Below, piece by piece: positions 18,627 to 27,826 of a stretch of DNA of 64,000 nt. Origin of the DNA: Verrucomicrobiia bacterium. Its GTDB lineage: Bacteria; Verrucomicrobiota; Verrucomicrobiia; Opitutales; Cerasicoccaceae. Location of the stretch: contig JAUIHT010000004.1 in assembly GCA_030432235.1 (NCBI GenBank), positions 248,001 through 312,000 of the forward strand, read 5' to 3'. How positions within the stretch are numbered: position 1 is the stretch's first letter; every line of letters begins with the position of its first letter. The notes below the pieces were generated by a model that did not search any database, was not told where the DNA came from, and saw only the letters and a program-made list of their open reading frames with translations. The position numbers and the translations under genes are program-made.

Positions 18627-19676
18627 CTAATTTTTTTGATTAATGACTTGGCCCGTGGATTCTCTTACCAGCAACTCCGGCTTTATCATTTCAGGCAGTC
18701 CCGACGATGGCTGACCTGAAATCAAATCCATCAGCAGCTCACACGACCGTTTCATCAGGATATGCGGGCTTTGATCAATCGTTGTGATGGTAGGATAAAG
18801 CTCACGCGAAATCTCCTCGTTATTAAATCCAGTTACCGAAAAGTCCTCTGGAATACGGAACCCTTTTCGCAACAAGGCCTGAATCGCACCAACGGCAATC
18901 AGATCGTCCAGGCATACAAGGGCGCGAGGGCGTTCTGACTCGGGAAGCCCAAGAAACTGGTCAACAAGCATACGTCCTCCACGCAGGTAGTTATCCATCT
19001 CCTTGAATTCCGGTGTAGCCCATAGGGCCTTGGCAGGATCCAGCCCCAATTCCTTGACCATCGATTCCACGGGGGCCCAGCGCCACCGATTACCCTTGCC
19101 TATCCCGATCATGGCGAACCGCCGATGCCCCAGTCGGAAGAGGTGCTGAATGATATCACGCATCGCCTGGCTGCGGTCCAACGTGACATGAACAATTTTT
19201 CCGGTATTCTCCTCGGCCGATTCAAGTAATACGCAAGGTGTGGTCCCGAGGTGCTCTTCCAGCTTTTTTTCCTTTAGAACGGAATTGATGTTAATAATGC
19301 CGTCCACGCCGAAACGCTGGAAATCCTTGATAACACTTACTTCGCGGTCAGCCTCGCCCATCGTCGTCTCAAACAAGTAATGAAAACCGTACGTGCGCAA
19401 CACACGCTGCAATTCGGCCAGCTTAACGTTAATAATGGGAATGCTGAAATTACGAAAGCAGACACCAATGAGTTTGGAGGTCTGCCCCCTCAATTTTCGC
19501 GCATGAAGATTCGGCTCAAAACCACATTCTTCCATCGCCTCGAAGACCCGCTTTCGTGTCTCTTCACTGACATCCTTATGCCCGTTGATGGCCCTGGAAA
19601 CAGTCCATTGGGAAACATTCAGGTACCTAGCGAGGTCTGCGGTGGATTGTATAGACTGGGAAGACTCTGATGCCAT
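18627..19676 (-). CDS. LacI/GalR-family regulator of the beta-helix/GH4 operon
   Basis: The 349-residue protein has the LacI HTH near residues 11-35 (S-T-A-D-L-A-R-Y-L-N-V-S-Q-W-T-V-S-R-A-I-N-G) and the hinge R-V-F-E-A-M-E-E-C-G-F-E-P-N-L-H-A-R. Its sensor domain keeps I-G-V-C-F-R, D-G-I-I-N-I and the D-D-L-I-A-V-G-A-I-Q-A-L segment of the family. It lies just upstream of, and on the same strand as, the seven-gene operon 18536-10410. Palindromes with a shared core sit in front of its own start and in front of the operon, which fits autoregulation and repression relieved by a pathway sugar. Confidence 0.92.
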   Translation of the reverse strand: MASESSQSIQSTADLARYLNVSQWTVSRAINGHKDVSEETRKRVFEAMEECGFEPNLHARKLRGQTSKLIGVCFRNFSIPIINVKLAELQRVLRTYGFHYLFETTMGEADREVSVIKDFQRFGVDGIININSVLKEKKLEEHLGTTPCVLLESAEENTGKIVHVTLDRSQAMRDIIQHLFRLGHRRFAMIGIGKGNRWRWAPVESMVKELGLDPAKALWATPEFKEMDNYLRGGRMLVDQFLGLPESERPRALVCLDDLIAVGAIQALLRKGFRIPEDFSVTGFNNEEISRELYPTITTIDQSPHILMKRSCELLMDLISGQPSSGLPEMIKPELLVRESTGQVINQKN

Positions 19677-20007
19677 TTGAATTCCAGCTCTATAGCCGCA
19701 TCATCCACCAATGTCACGCCTTATACCCAATTCGAATTGTGTTCGAGCTGCAATTCCCCGAATAGAGTGCAATCATTTGGTGATGACACACCTCAGACAA
19801 CGTGAAGCATGGAATTCCGTTATTCATGAAAAAACCCAGGCTCAAGGCGGACCGCTTTTACCTGCTCTTTCGGTCTTCAGCCCGATGGTGATGTCGTGCA
19901 ACGGCACAAGGTCTTCGATTATTTCCGTAAGAAGCCGTCCGACTCTACCCGCCAGAGCCTCCTAGCAATGGTACGGTTTCAGGGTCACACTACCATTGCG
20001 AGCCCTG
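19677..20007. other. Intergenic region between regulator and beta-helix gene
   Basis: About 330 bp. It holds the palindrome at 19728-19739 and otherwise no gene I can support. One plus-strand frame from about 19825 to 20030 is free of stops (it includes V-F-D-Y-F-R-K-K-P) but has no start and no recognisable family, so it may be a decayed gene end. Confidence 0.5.
19728..19739. promoter_or_regulatory. Putative LacI operator, perfect palindrome CAATTCGAATTG (autoregulatory)
   Basis: This is a perfect 12-bp palindrome, 52 bp upstream of the start of the LacI gene on the minus strand, in position to control its own promoter. It shares the 10-bp core AATTCGAATT with two more sites inside the downstream operon region. 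Confidence 0.6.
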
Positions 20008-22434
20008 TTACTTTTTCCTTATTTTGACATACTCATAGGTAACATCAGAAGTAGGATTCGCAGCGCGTAGTTCAATGGTGAAGGATGACTGAGAAGTCGA
20101 GACGGTAAAGTCTTGAGAAAGCACACCGCCCATACTGGTGCTGCTACTAATTATCAAACTGCCAAACGAGCCTTCACGCAGGCGTATGGTTCCCAGGCCA
20201 GCATCGACAATGCATTTATACTCCAAAGTATAATCGCCGGCTGCCAACTCATCACCGACTACTTTGAATAGCTTCGCGTCGTAGTTATTGGCTTCCAATC
20301 GGACCCCATCAACCGTAAGGGTTGCAGTCACTGCTGAAGTCGCGGACCACAAATCAAGCGCTTCATCGTAATAGAATCCATAATTTAGCACTTCAGCATC
20401 GGCCTCAACCAATTCGATATAGTCGACCCATCCCCAATCATAGCTCTCTTTCAGGCCGGCAAGAGTCAGCGTGTCACTGGGGGTCAACTTGACATCTTCA
20501 ACGACCCACATGGTTTTATTGGCCGTGGTGTTTGTGGAAGTATTGTCCGGCGAAGTTGCCAAAAACTCATTAGAAGTAAGAGCACCGATCGCGCCTCCGT
20601 TCTTCCGGAGTTCAAGAGAGGCTTCACCGTCACTTTCATCATAGTATATGACTCGGATATCATAATAGCCGTCGGCAATAGAAGAGAGGCCGTAATCCGC
20701 CGTTCCCCAGTTCGCAGTGCTATTAAACCGAATCGCCCCGCCGGAAGAGGCCGAAGACCACGAACCGATGATATCACAGTAGCTGTTGTTGCTTGAACAG
20801 CTTTCCGCCTCGATGACATAGATTGCCGGAATGGCATCGTAGCCGGCATCCGCAAGCCGATTAATATACTGTTGATGGTATAGAGAATCCACACCCTTGG
20901 CACTTGTCGGATTTTCAATAATGCCACCCCCCATGGCAGCCTGACCCGATTGATAATCCACCTGAAACACGGGGAAGTTATTCCACAAGTAATTATAAAT
21001 ACCACTATAGTTTGGATTTGAGCTGTACCAGTTTTTGACCCCAAGAATAAAGTTATCGACACCGGGATAATCCGGTACGGACTGGGCCCATATGATTGGG
21101 GCGCTGCAATTCCAAAACACCTGGTTGGCAGCAGCCCAGCCATGCTCCCCTGCCCCTATATGGCTGCGATTCGTAGCTTGAAGGGACGCACGCCCCGAGA
21201 TATCAATGTTGTCATAGAGGGCGCCGACACCCCATTTTTGATGGGCTTCGTTGAAGTCATAACCGTGCTCGGCAACGGAATCCACGAACACATTAGGCCC
21301 CGGAGTCCGATCCTGCTGAACAAAGTCGTGGCGCCCTGAATGACTGTAGGAATTGCGCACCAGGCACAGCTGGCCGTCAATACAGTAGGTGTACCGACGC
21401 GTCCCTTGGTTACACTCAGAAACGGGGTCATAGTTCATGCAGCTGTCCACGGTTATATGACTGGCATAGTTACCCATATGGACCAGGGAGTACCCCCAAT
21501 AGCGGCCTACTGTGTTGTAAACGAAACAATCGCGCGCATTGTTAAAATGGATGGCCTTCCAGGGATGGTCTTCGCGATAGTAATAGTATTCGCCCGAATA
21601 TACCGGATCAGCCTTCGTATCCAAGACCGCATTGGTCTGCAACTCCAAGTTGAGAATGGCGACATGGCTTATCCTGGAATCGGCCATTCTCGCGACCAAG
21701 CCGAAGCCATATTGAGCCTCGATCGGCTCGGGGATCGGGATATCCAAGTAAATATAATTGCCGCTTTTGTCGACCACGCGACGTTCATAGCGGTATTCAA
21801 ACGTTCCCGGCTTCCAGTCAGCATGTGTAACGCCAAGCCGGTCCACCCAACTTTGGTTTCGCTTTATCAACACCACGATCTTATCTCCCACCACATAGTT
21901 CGCAGCATTGTTGACTTCGAGCAGTCTGGAACCCGCAGGGACATACTCGGATGTTATTGTGCGATAAGTGTAGAGACTGTTTTTATTACCACCGTTTATG
22001 TAAAATCCATCTATCTGGCTGCTTGAATGAAACTTAACAACCGTCGACCCTGAACCTTCAATGACGATGCCGCTATCACTGATAGTAATCGTATCATAAA
22101 TATTGAACTGGCCGTTTGAGAGTTTCACCGAGCCGCGAAAGCCATTACCGTTAATCGAATAGGATGCGACAGTGGCGATGGCATTATTCAGTGCGGCCGT
22201 ATCATCGCCCCCTGATGGAGTCAACGTAACCACGACGCTCCATTGGCTCGTTAGATTAGATACATCGATTCCATTCAAATATCCGACGCGGGAATAGTCG
22301 GGTATCTGATCTCCCTTGGTGGAATAACTGTTATAGCCTAGTTTTCCATCGATTCGACTTTCGACTAAGTCCCCGAAGCAAGGGGTCAGGAGGATGAAGC
22401 ATAGCACAGATTTTAGTATGAGTTTTGTATACAT
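20008..22434 (-). CDS. Secreted right-handed beta-helix protein with C-terminal carbohydrate-binding-like domains
   Basis: An upstream ATG (22497) would add 21 residues, but the ATG at 22434 gives a clean signal peptide (M-Y-T-K-L-I-L-K then a hydrophobic run ending C-F-G) and is preceded by ACCCCATC, so I use it (808 residues). Beta-helix text runs from about residue 70 (D-T-A-A-L-N-N-A-I-A, then I-V-I-E-G-S-G-S) to about 510. It includes H-Y-S/T-type and N-x-H-I-type rungs and an S-Y-S-H-S-G-R-H-D segment. From about 540 a sandwich domain (Y-V-I-E-A-E-S-C, later W-V-D-Y-I-E-L-V) looks like a CBM6/35-type module, and a further sandwich closes the protein. It is probably extracellular and glycan-active; the family is not assigned. 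An AraR-like half-palindrome lies about 145 bp upstream. Confidence 0.76.
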   Translation of the reverse strand: MYTKLILKSVLCFILLTPCFGDLVESRIDGKLGYNSYSTKGDQIPDYSRVGYLNGIDVSNLTSQWSVVVTLTPSGGDDTAALNNAIATVASYSINGNGFRGSVKLSNGQFNIYDTITISDSGIVIEGSGSTVVKFHSSSQIDGFYINGGNKNSLYTYRTITSEYVPAGSRLLEVNNAANYVVGDKIVVLIKRNQSWVDRLGVTHADWKPGTFEYRYERRVVDKSGNYIYLDIPIPEPIEAQYGFGLVARMADSRISHVAILNLELQTNAVLDTKADPVYSGEYYYYREDHPWKAIHFNNARDCFVYNTVGRYWGYSLVHMGNYASHITVDSCMNYDPVSECNQGTRRYTYCIDGQLCLVRNSYSHSGRHDFVQQDRTPGPNVFVDSVAEHGYDFNEAHQKWGVGALYDNIDISGRASLQATNRSHIGAGEHGWAAANQVFWNCSAPIIWAQSVPDYPGVDNFILGVKNWYSSNPNYSGIYNYLWNNFPVFQVDYQSGQAAMGGGIIENPTSAKGVDSLYHQQYINRLADAGYDAIPAIYVIEAESCSSNNSYCDIIGSWSSASSGGAIRFNSTANWGTADYGLSSIADGYYDIRVIYYDESDGEASLELRKNGGAIGALTSNEFLATSPDNTSTNTTANKTMWVVEDVKLTPSDTLTLAGLKESYDWGWVDYIELVEADAEVLNYGFYYDEALDLWSATSAVTATLTVDGVRLEANNYDAKLFKVVGDELAAGDYTLEYKCIVDAGLGTIRLREGSFGSLIISSSTSMGGVLSQDFTVSTSQSSFTIELRAANPTSDVTYEYVKIRKK

Positions 22435-22576
22435 GATGGGGTAGTTTTTTTGATGATAACCACTCCGCCAAAATGAAGGAAACAAAAGCCGCTTCACTTT
22501 GCCGCCGATGGACCAATTTGAGGAGTAGCATGGGTAAGGGGTAAACTAATCGCTGTTTAGTAGCCATCATGCGCAT

Positions 22577-22591
22577 ATTTGTCAATCAATT
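22577..22591. promoter_or_regulatory. Putative operator, degenerate ATTTGT-N3-ACAAAT site
   Basis: ATTTGTCAATCAATT keeps the left half-site exactly and 4 of 6 bases on the right. It shares the right half TCAATT with the site at 33671-33685. It is placed about 145 bp upstream of the beta-helix gene starting at 22434. Confidence 0.35.
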
Positions 22592-22701
22592 TAATTTTGA
22601 CCTTCATTTTCAGCATTTTAGGCAAATCAATATAAACTCGCCTAAGCAAAAAGTCAGTGAATTCACATGTTGGATGGCAATTCCTACCTCGACCACCTTA
22701 T

Positions 22702-22727
22702 TGACTAGCAAATATTTTCGTTAGTCA
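22702..22727 (-). terminator. Possible hairpin after the DUF4380-like gene
   Basis: TGACTA and TAGTCA arms lie 14 bases apart, directly after the stop of the gene ending at 22734. The interior pairs only partly and is AT-rich, and there is no clear U-tract, so it may be a weak terminator or a protein-binding site. Confidence 0.25.
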
Positions 22728-22733
22728 GGATAT

Positions 22734-23861
22734 TCAGCGAAGGAGCGCCCTCAGGCACCTAACATGAGCATCCCTCTGGTTGGGTCCACTGTAGGGAAGC
22801 ACCGTCCAAACCTCCTCGAAACGCGTGATCTGCCCAGGCTCAAGCACTACCTCGGGACCGATAAACTCCAGCTCAAGAATGCCCCATCCGGATGAATCGG
22901 CAGGCACCTTGTTGTATATTTCCGCAAACCGATGTTCCGGATGCACTTTGGAGGCTTGCGAGCTGTTCGCCTGCTTGATAAAAACCGCGCCCTTCGGAAA
23001 TGCCGCAAGACAACCACCTTCTGGGAGCGCGCTGACTTTATTACTCCAGCTTGCCAGTCCCTCTGGCACCGGCAAATCCACCCGGAATGTAAAAAAGCCA
23101 TTAGCCACCTCGAAGGGCAACACCGCTTCCCCGGAGAGCGAATCAGGACTGATAAATTCGTAAGGCGGCTTTGCCCCACCCGACAGAGCGAAATAGCTGG
23201 GAGTACGGGCCGCAAAGCGAGTATTCATCCATATTCCCCAAGAACGTTCGGCGGCAGAACAATTCTCCAACATGGCCGCAACCAGGACTCGACCCTCACC
23301 CAAAAGCCGGATCTCTTTCGTAAGACAAACGCCCGAAACGGGGCTGACCGGGCCCTGCAGCACAATGGCATCCCGGCTACGCTTGAGAATCTGATAGTTC
23401 CCATAAATCAGGTGAGGATCTGGCGGCCAGTTGCGGTTTCGCATGTTCGGATATATCTCTTGCGTGGCCCACCAGGCCGATTGAGGAGCGAGCCAGACGA
23501 TATGACCACCATACTCCTTCCATACGGGCGATTCCGACAGCCTGGGACGCTCCGAAGGCAACTCACCCCAAAGCGACTCGTCTGACTTGAGTAGATTATT
23601 GCCGTCCGGTAGTCTTAGGGATACAATCCGACCACCAACTTCCGGCAAAACCCCCACCTCAACGGTATTATCGCGCAGATATATAACAGAACCCTCGCCG
23701 CCTTCCCCATCGGCATATTTGGCAAAGGCCAACACAACCACCATAAAGAGCCCCAGCCTTGCCGCAGATGAGCGGGCAAGTACCGCTATCAGGGCAAGAC
23801 GATACGGTATTTTTTTCAAAGCAACCACACAAAGCATTGAAACCATGTCGACAGATTTCAA
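22734..23861 (-). CDS. DUF4380-like / aldose-epimerase-fold secreted protein
   Basis: The 375-residue protein has a hydrophobic segment at about residues 30-50 that could be a signal peptide or anchor. It then has V-E-V-G-V-L-P-E-V-G-G-R-I-V-S-L-R-L, the opening of the galactose-mutarotase-like superfamily seen in DUF4380 proteins. E-Y-G-G-H-I-V-W-L-A-P-Q and W-P-P-D-P fit that family. It may bind or epimerise a sugar outside the cytoplasm; catalytic residues cannot be fixed. Start choice is open among M1, M6 and M9 (23861, 23846, 23837). It diverges from the SGNH operon, with an ATTTGT-TCG-ACAAAT palindrome just upstream. Confidence 0.62.
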   Translation of the reverse strand: MKSVDMVSMLCVVALKKIPYRLALIAVLARSSAARLGLFMVVVLAFAKYADGEGGEGSVIYLRDNTVEVGVLPEVGGRIVSLRLPDGNNLLKSDESLWGELPSERPRLSESPVWKEYGGHIVWLAPQSAWWATQEIYPNMRNRNWPPDPHLIYGNYQILKRSRDAIVLQGPVSPVSGVCLTKEIRLLGEGRVLVAAMLENCSAAERSWGIWMNTRFAARTPSYFALSGGAKPPYEFISPDSLSGEAVLPFEVANGFFTFRVDLPVPEGLASWSNKVSALPEGGCLAAFPKGAVFIKQANSSQASKVHPEHRFAEIYNKVPADSSGWGILELEFIGPEVVLEPGQITRFEEVWTVLPYSGPNQRDAHVRCLRALLR

Positions 23862-23866
23862 TGATT

Positions 23867-23881
23867 ATTTGTTCGACAAAT
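23867..23881. promoter_or_regulatory. Putative AraR-like operator, ATTTGTTCGACAAAT
   Basis: This perfect inverted repeat (arms ATTTGT/ACAAAT, three-base centre) lies between two divergent genes, 5 bp before the DUF4380-like ATG at 23861 and 45 bp before the SGNH start at 23927. The same arms occur at 32605-32619. Confidence 0.55.
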
Positions 23882-23926
23882 AGATTCGCCTATTCATTTT
23901 AGCATTGCATGTATGTTACCCTCCCC

Positions 23927-25726
23927 ATGTCCAAGAAGCCTCAGCCACTGTTCTGTCTAGTCAAAATCACCTGCCTGGCCTGTCTGGTCTTAGCAAATCC
24001 TCCTCTCGGGGCTGTCACCGTGCCGGTCGTGACCGGCTACGACGGCTATCCTATAGATCAGAACGGAGATGAGGGCGGAGATGTAAAAATCCTCGGCTCG
24101 AAGGTCAACGACCTGCCCGTAGGAGAAACCGGAAACGATACGAATGAAGCCCGTGTCTGGCTGCCTTTTGTGCTTAGCGAGACCGAGCGCGAAGCAGCGC
24201 TTGAGCCCGGAACATCCATCACATTGCAAATATTTTTATCGGGCAAGAGCGCCGTACACGGGCTGACTGCCTCCATCCATGGAGCCGGATACCGGAGCGC
24301 CTATCGTGTAAACCAAAGCGATTATGCCACGCTGACGAAAGAGCTGATCCCATACGCCCTCAATGAAAAGACCGCTACCGGTATCCTTACTTACGACGTA
24401 ACTGCCTTCGTCCAGGAAGAAGCAGCGCGTCCCAATACCGCAGGCATCGGCTTCGGTTTTCTCATTCGGCTGGAGGATGAAAATGCCCTGCCCAACTCCG
24501 ATGGCCAACGCAATGCCTTCCTAATCGGCAGCTCCAACCGCGATCCCGCAGAGGCCGCCCAGCTTATCATCGAGCAAACTCCGCGAGCGAACAATCCCGA
24601 GGACCCGTCGCCTCCCGATCCAGCGGCTGTCCGCGTGCTCATTCTTGGCAACAGCATCCTGCACAACAGCCCGTTGCCTGACATCGGCTGGGCAGGCAAC
24701 TGGGGAATGGCCGCCAGTGAGGAAAGCAAAGACTTTGCCCACTTGCTCATGGAGCGCATTGAGACCACCATTAAACGACCGGTGATTTTCAAGCTGCACA
24801 ACATCGCCTTCTGGGAAAACACTTGGTCGAGCATCCGGCATGACATTCCCATCGTCACCTATGCACGTGACTTCAACCCGCACATAATCATCTCCTGCAT
24901 TTCCGAAAACACAGGCCTGACCGACGCCAATGTCTCCCCCTACAAAGAAAAATACCGCGACATGATCCATATAATGGCCGCAGGTGACGACGGCGAGGGA
25001 CAGGCCGATGTCATCGTGCGCGGCAGCTTCTGGAGCATCAACAACAACACCGACCTGGCGCTCTCTGAGGTCGCCGCCGAGGAAGGCTACCCTTATGTAC
25101 GTTGCGATATGCTCAGCGACATTCCCGAAAACCAGGCATGGGAAGCTGACTATTACCTGGGACCCGAGCCTGTCGACGCCTCTGTGCTTAATCACCCAAG
25201 CGATGCAGGCATGCAAGCCATCGCCGATAAAATCTGGAACGAAGCCCTCCAGCAACTATTAGAGGAAAAGTACGTGCCCTCCGATTCGACGAGCGGGTAT
25301 TTCAACTGGGACAGCATATTCTCGCCCATCGACGACCTCTGGCGCATCGGACCGGACGATGACTTCGACGGTGACGGCAAAAGCAATTTTGCGGAATATG
25401 TATTCTACTCAGATCCTACCTCCAAAGAGTCACGCTCGCAACCTGTCATCACTCATTCCACGGATCGTTTGACCCTATCCTTTGGAGCCCGGGAAAACGA
25501 TGCGGAGCTCAACTACATCATCGAGTGGAGCGAAGACCTGAGCCAATGGAACGCACTCGATCTCATTTACGCAGACGGCATCTGGAATCTTGACCCGCCC
25601 GACTCGCCGTTGCAGGTCGTCGGCTCGCCCACCGGCGAAGGCTGGACATTGACGGTCAGCCAGAAACAATCTCTAGGCACTGGCATCCCAATATTCCTGC
25701 GAGTGTCCGCCAACGGAAACAGCTGA
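23927..25726 (+). CDS. Secreted SGNH-type hydrolase with N-terminal sandwich and C-terminal calcium-type repeat
   Basis: The ATG at 23927 directly follows CTCCCC and gives a signal peptide (K-K-P then a hydrophobic run to about 32); an ATG 18 bp earlier is less likely. Residues about 35-215 resemble the sandwich domain often seen in secreted polysaccharide enzymes (D-V-T-A-F-V-Q, near L-I-I-E). An SGNH fold follows: V-L-I-L-G-N-S-I near 236-243 replaces the G-D-S block, and N-H-P-S-D-A-G near 422-428 supplies the block V Asp/His region. Near 475 there is a D-F-D-G-D-G-K-S-N-F-A-E-Y calcium-binding-type repeat. A carbohydrate esterase role (removing O-acyl groups) is likely. The Ser in G-N-S should be the nucleophile. 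Confidence 0.72.
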   Translation: MSKKPQPLFCLVKITCLACLVLANPPLGAVTVPVVTGYDGYPIDQNGDEGGDVKILGSKVNDLPVGETGNDTNEARVWLPFVLSETEREAALEPGTSITLQIFLSGKSAVHGLTASIHGAGYRSAYRVNQSDYATLTKELIPYALNEKTATGILTYDVTAFVQEEAARPNTAGIGFGFLIRLEDENALPNSDGQRNAFLIGSSNRDPAEAAQLIIEQTPRANNPEDPSPPDPAAVRVLILGNSILHNSPLPDIGWAGNWGMAASEESKDFAHLLMERIETTIKRPVIFKLHNIAFWENTWSSIRHDIPIVTYARDFNPHIIISCISENTGLTDANVSPYKEKYRDMIHIMAAGDDGEGQADVIVRGSFWSINNNTDLALSEVAAEEGYPYVRCDMLSDIPENQAWEADYYLGPEPVDASVLNHPSDAGMQAIADKIWNEALQQLLEEKYVPSDSTSGYFNWDSIFSPIDDLWRIGPDDDFDGDGKSNFAEYVFYSDPTSKESRSQPVITHSTDRLTLSFGARENDAELNYIIEWSEDLSQWNALDLIYADGIWNLDPPDSPLQVVGSPTGEGWTLTVSQKQSLGTGIPIFLRVSANGNS

Positions 25727-25727
25727 G

Positions 25728-27035
25728 ATGTCTTTACCCAATACCACCCACGAACCCGCGCGTGAGTTACCCATCGCCGCCGAATATGACGTACTGGTCT
25801 GCGGTGGAGGCCCGGCCGGCATTGCGGCAGCCCTCGCCGCAGCCCGTGGCGGAGCCCGCACCGGCCTGCTGGAGCTACACGGGTGCCTCGGAGGAGTCTG
25901 GACCGCCGGGCTGCTCTCGTGGATTATTGATCATGAGAACAAGCAAGGCATCATGCCAGAGATTCTCTCTGAGGTGCAAAAGCGTGGAGGGCGATCCAGT
26001 GGAGCGGATGGACGCCCCACCTCCGCCTATGACGCCGAAATAATGAAATGGACGCTTGAGGAAATGGTCAGCGCAACCGGCGTCCACCTGCACCTGATGA
26101 CCAGGCTTTGCTCGACCAAGAAGGATGCATCAGGCCGTCTAACTCACGCCATTGTCGAATCCAAGTCCGGCCGCCAGGCCATCGCCGCCAAAGTATTTAT
26201 CGATGCCACTGGCGACGGCGATCTTGGGGCTCTGGCCGGATGCGGCTTTGAGGTTGGGCATCCCGAGACGGGTCTGACACAGCCCATGACACTTATGGCG
26301 CTGGTCACAGGGCTGGAAGCCAAGTCCATCCGGCAATTCTTCAACTACGACGCCGCTTCGGGCGGAACCTTCGAACCCAAGGAGCGTCTCAACGACTTGC
26401 TTACCAGCCTGGGTACCCCGCCTTCCTATGACAAGCCGACGCTCTTCTGGATCCGCGACGACCTTTTTGCCTTCATGGCAAACCACGAATATGGAGTGCG
26501 TGCCGACGACGCGGCAGGCATTACGCAGGCCACCGTGCATGCCCGCGCGGAAGTCCACCGCCTGGTACGTACCTTGGCTGGAGCCGGAGGCGTTTGGAAA
26601 GGCCTTCGCCTGGTAGCCACCGGCTCGCAGCTGGGTGTGCGGGAAGGACGGAGATTGCACGGTCTTTATCAAGTAGGGCTGTCCGACATACTTGAGGGAG
26701 CACGCCACCCGGATGCTGTATGCCGTGGACGCTTCATGATCGATATCCATGCCTTCGGCACCGGAAAAACACGCGGCCTCGAAAAGGCTCCCGGCAAGAC
26801 ACGCCCTTACGATATTCCCGCACGGGCACTGGTAGCGCGCGATGTCGACGGACTGCTCTTTGCCGGACGCTGTATCAGCGGCGATTTTTTTGCACATGCC
26901 AGCTATCGTGTCACCGGCAATGCCGTAGCTCTCGGCGAAGGCGCAGGAAACATCGCAGCCGCCTGTTACCACACCGGACAGACCCCGAGGGATTTTGTCA
27001 CCCAACAATACGAACAACACTTCACTCAGACTTGA
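25728..27035 (+). CDS. FAD-dependent oxidoreductase
   Basis: The 435-residue protein begins its Rossmann domain with Y-D-V-L-V-C-G-G-G-P-A-G-I-A-A-A-L-A-A-A-R (about 20-40). It has C-L-G-G-V-W-T-A-G-L-L near 51-61 and F-I-D-A-T-G-D-G-D-L-G-A near 155-166, the hallmarks of the FAD_oxidored group frequent in Verrucomicrobiota and Planctomycetota catabolic loci. No signal peptide was seen. The start lies one base after the stop of the first SGNH gene, and the next SGNH gene follows 10 bp after its stop, so the three form one operon. The natural substrate of this group is mostly unknown. Confidence 0.83.
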   Translation: MSLPNTTHEPARELPIAAEYDVLVCGGGPAGIAAALAAARGGARTGLLELHGCLGGVWTAGLLSWIIDHENKQGIMPEILSEVQKRGGRSSGADGRPTSAYDAEIMKWTLEEMVSATGVHLHLMTRLCSTKKDASGRLTHAIVESKSGRQAIAAKVFIDATGDGDLGALAGCGFEVGHPETGLTQPMTLMALVTGLEAKSIRQFFNYDAASGGTFEPKERLNDLLTSLGTPPSYDKPTLFWIRDDLFAFMANHEYGVRADDAAGITQATVHARAEVHRLVRTLAGAGGVWKGLRLVATGSQLGVREGRRLHGLYQVGLSDILEGARHPDAVCRGRFMIDIHAFGTGKTRGLEKAPGKTRPYDIPARALVARDVDGLLFAGRCISGDFFAHASYRVTGNAVALGEGAGNIAAACYHTGQTPRDFVTQQYEQHFTQT

Positions 27036-27045
27036 ACGGAATAAC

Positions 27046-27816
27046 ATGAAAGCCGCCCTTCCCCTCCTCGCGATGTGCATTTGCGCCTATAGTACGACCA
27101 TTGCCAACGACGACGCGCTGAAATCACAACTCGACACTCCCATGGATGCCATGCCGACAGAGAAAAGTGAAAGTGAATATCGTATTCTGTTCATCGGCGA
27201 CAGCATCACTCGTCACGGCACTAACGCCAACGTACGGGAAAAACTCGGCTGGGGGCACATCGCGGGGATGGCAGCCAGCACGGAGGCGAACGACTTCGCT
27301 CATGTGTTGGCTAATAAAATCGCCGAGGCACGCGACACGGAAGTGGGCATCTACTTTCATACCGCCGGAGGGGGCGGCTCGGTTAAACAACGACTGGATG
27401 CCTTTGAAGCCGTGGAGGATGTCGATCCCAATCTCGTCGTCATCCAGCTCGGCGAGCATGAAAAGCGCGAAAACGGCACAGCACAGTTGAGCAAAGACTT
27501 CGCCGCGCTGATTGATAAAGCCCAAGCCTTTCCTGGCACTCCGCAGGTCATCTGCGTCGGGCCCTGGTCGCCAACGAATGACTTCGGGGCACGCTCCATG
27601 TACAACGGTTGGGCGGGAGAAGTGGAGGCCACCATGAAAAGCGTATGCGAAGCCAAGGGCGTGGTCTACGTATCCATTCGCAAAGCGGCCGAAAACCCGG
27701 CCAACAGCGGTTGGGGCGAGAGTGGCGGGGTACGCTGGCATCCAAATGATGCCGGACACGCCGCCTATGCGGATGCCCTATTCATGCAGTATCAGGAAAC
27801 GACAGATCAGCCCTGA
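27046..27816 (+). CDS. Secreted SGNH/GDSL hydrolase
   Basis: The chosen ATG gives a clean signal peptide (M-K-A-A-L-P-L-L-A-M-C-I-C-A) and does not overlap the oxidoreductase, unlike the ATG-less extension back to 26995. In 256 residues the blocks are visible: F-I-G-D-S-I-T near 48-54 with the catalytic Ser, T-A-G-G-G-G-S as the glycine block, L-G-E-H-E in place of G-x-N-D, and R-W-H-P-N-D-A-G-H near 231-239 with the Asp/His pair. It is probably a carbohydrate esterase acting outside the cytoplasm. It converges with the gene ending at 27827, with only 10 bp between stops and no visible terminator. Confidence 0.85.
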   Translation: MKAALPLLAMCICAYSTTIANDDALKSQLDTPMDAMPTEKSESEYRILFIGDSITRHGTNANVREKLGWGHIAGMAASTEANDFAHVLANKIAEARDTEVGIYFHTAGGGGSVKQRLDAFEAVEDVDPNLVVIQLGEHEKRENGTAQLSKDFAALIDKAQAFPGTPQVICVGPWSPTNDFGARSMYNGWAGEVEATMKSVCEAKGVVYVSIRKAAENPANSGWGESGGVRWHPNDAGHAAYADALFMQYQETTDQP

Positions 27817-27826
27817 GCATATACAA

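Noticed and set aside
22702-22727. Strong rho-independent terminator after the DUF4380-like gene.
   Set aside because: The arms pair for only six bases, the interior is AT-rich and no U-tract follows, so it is listed only at low confidence.
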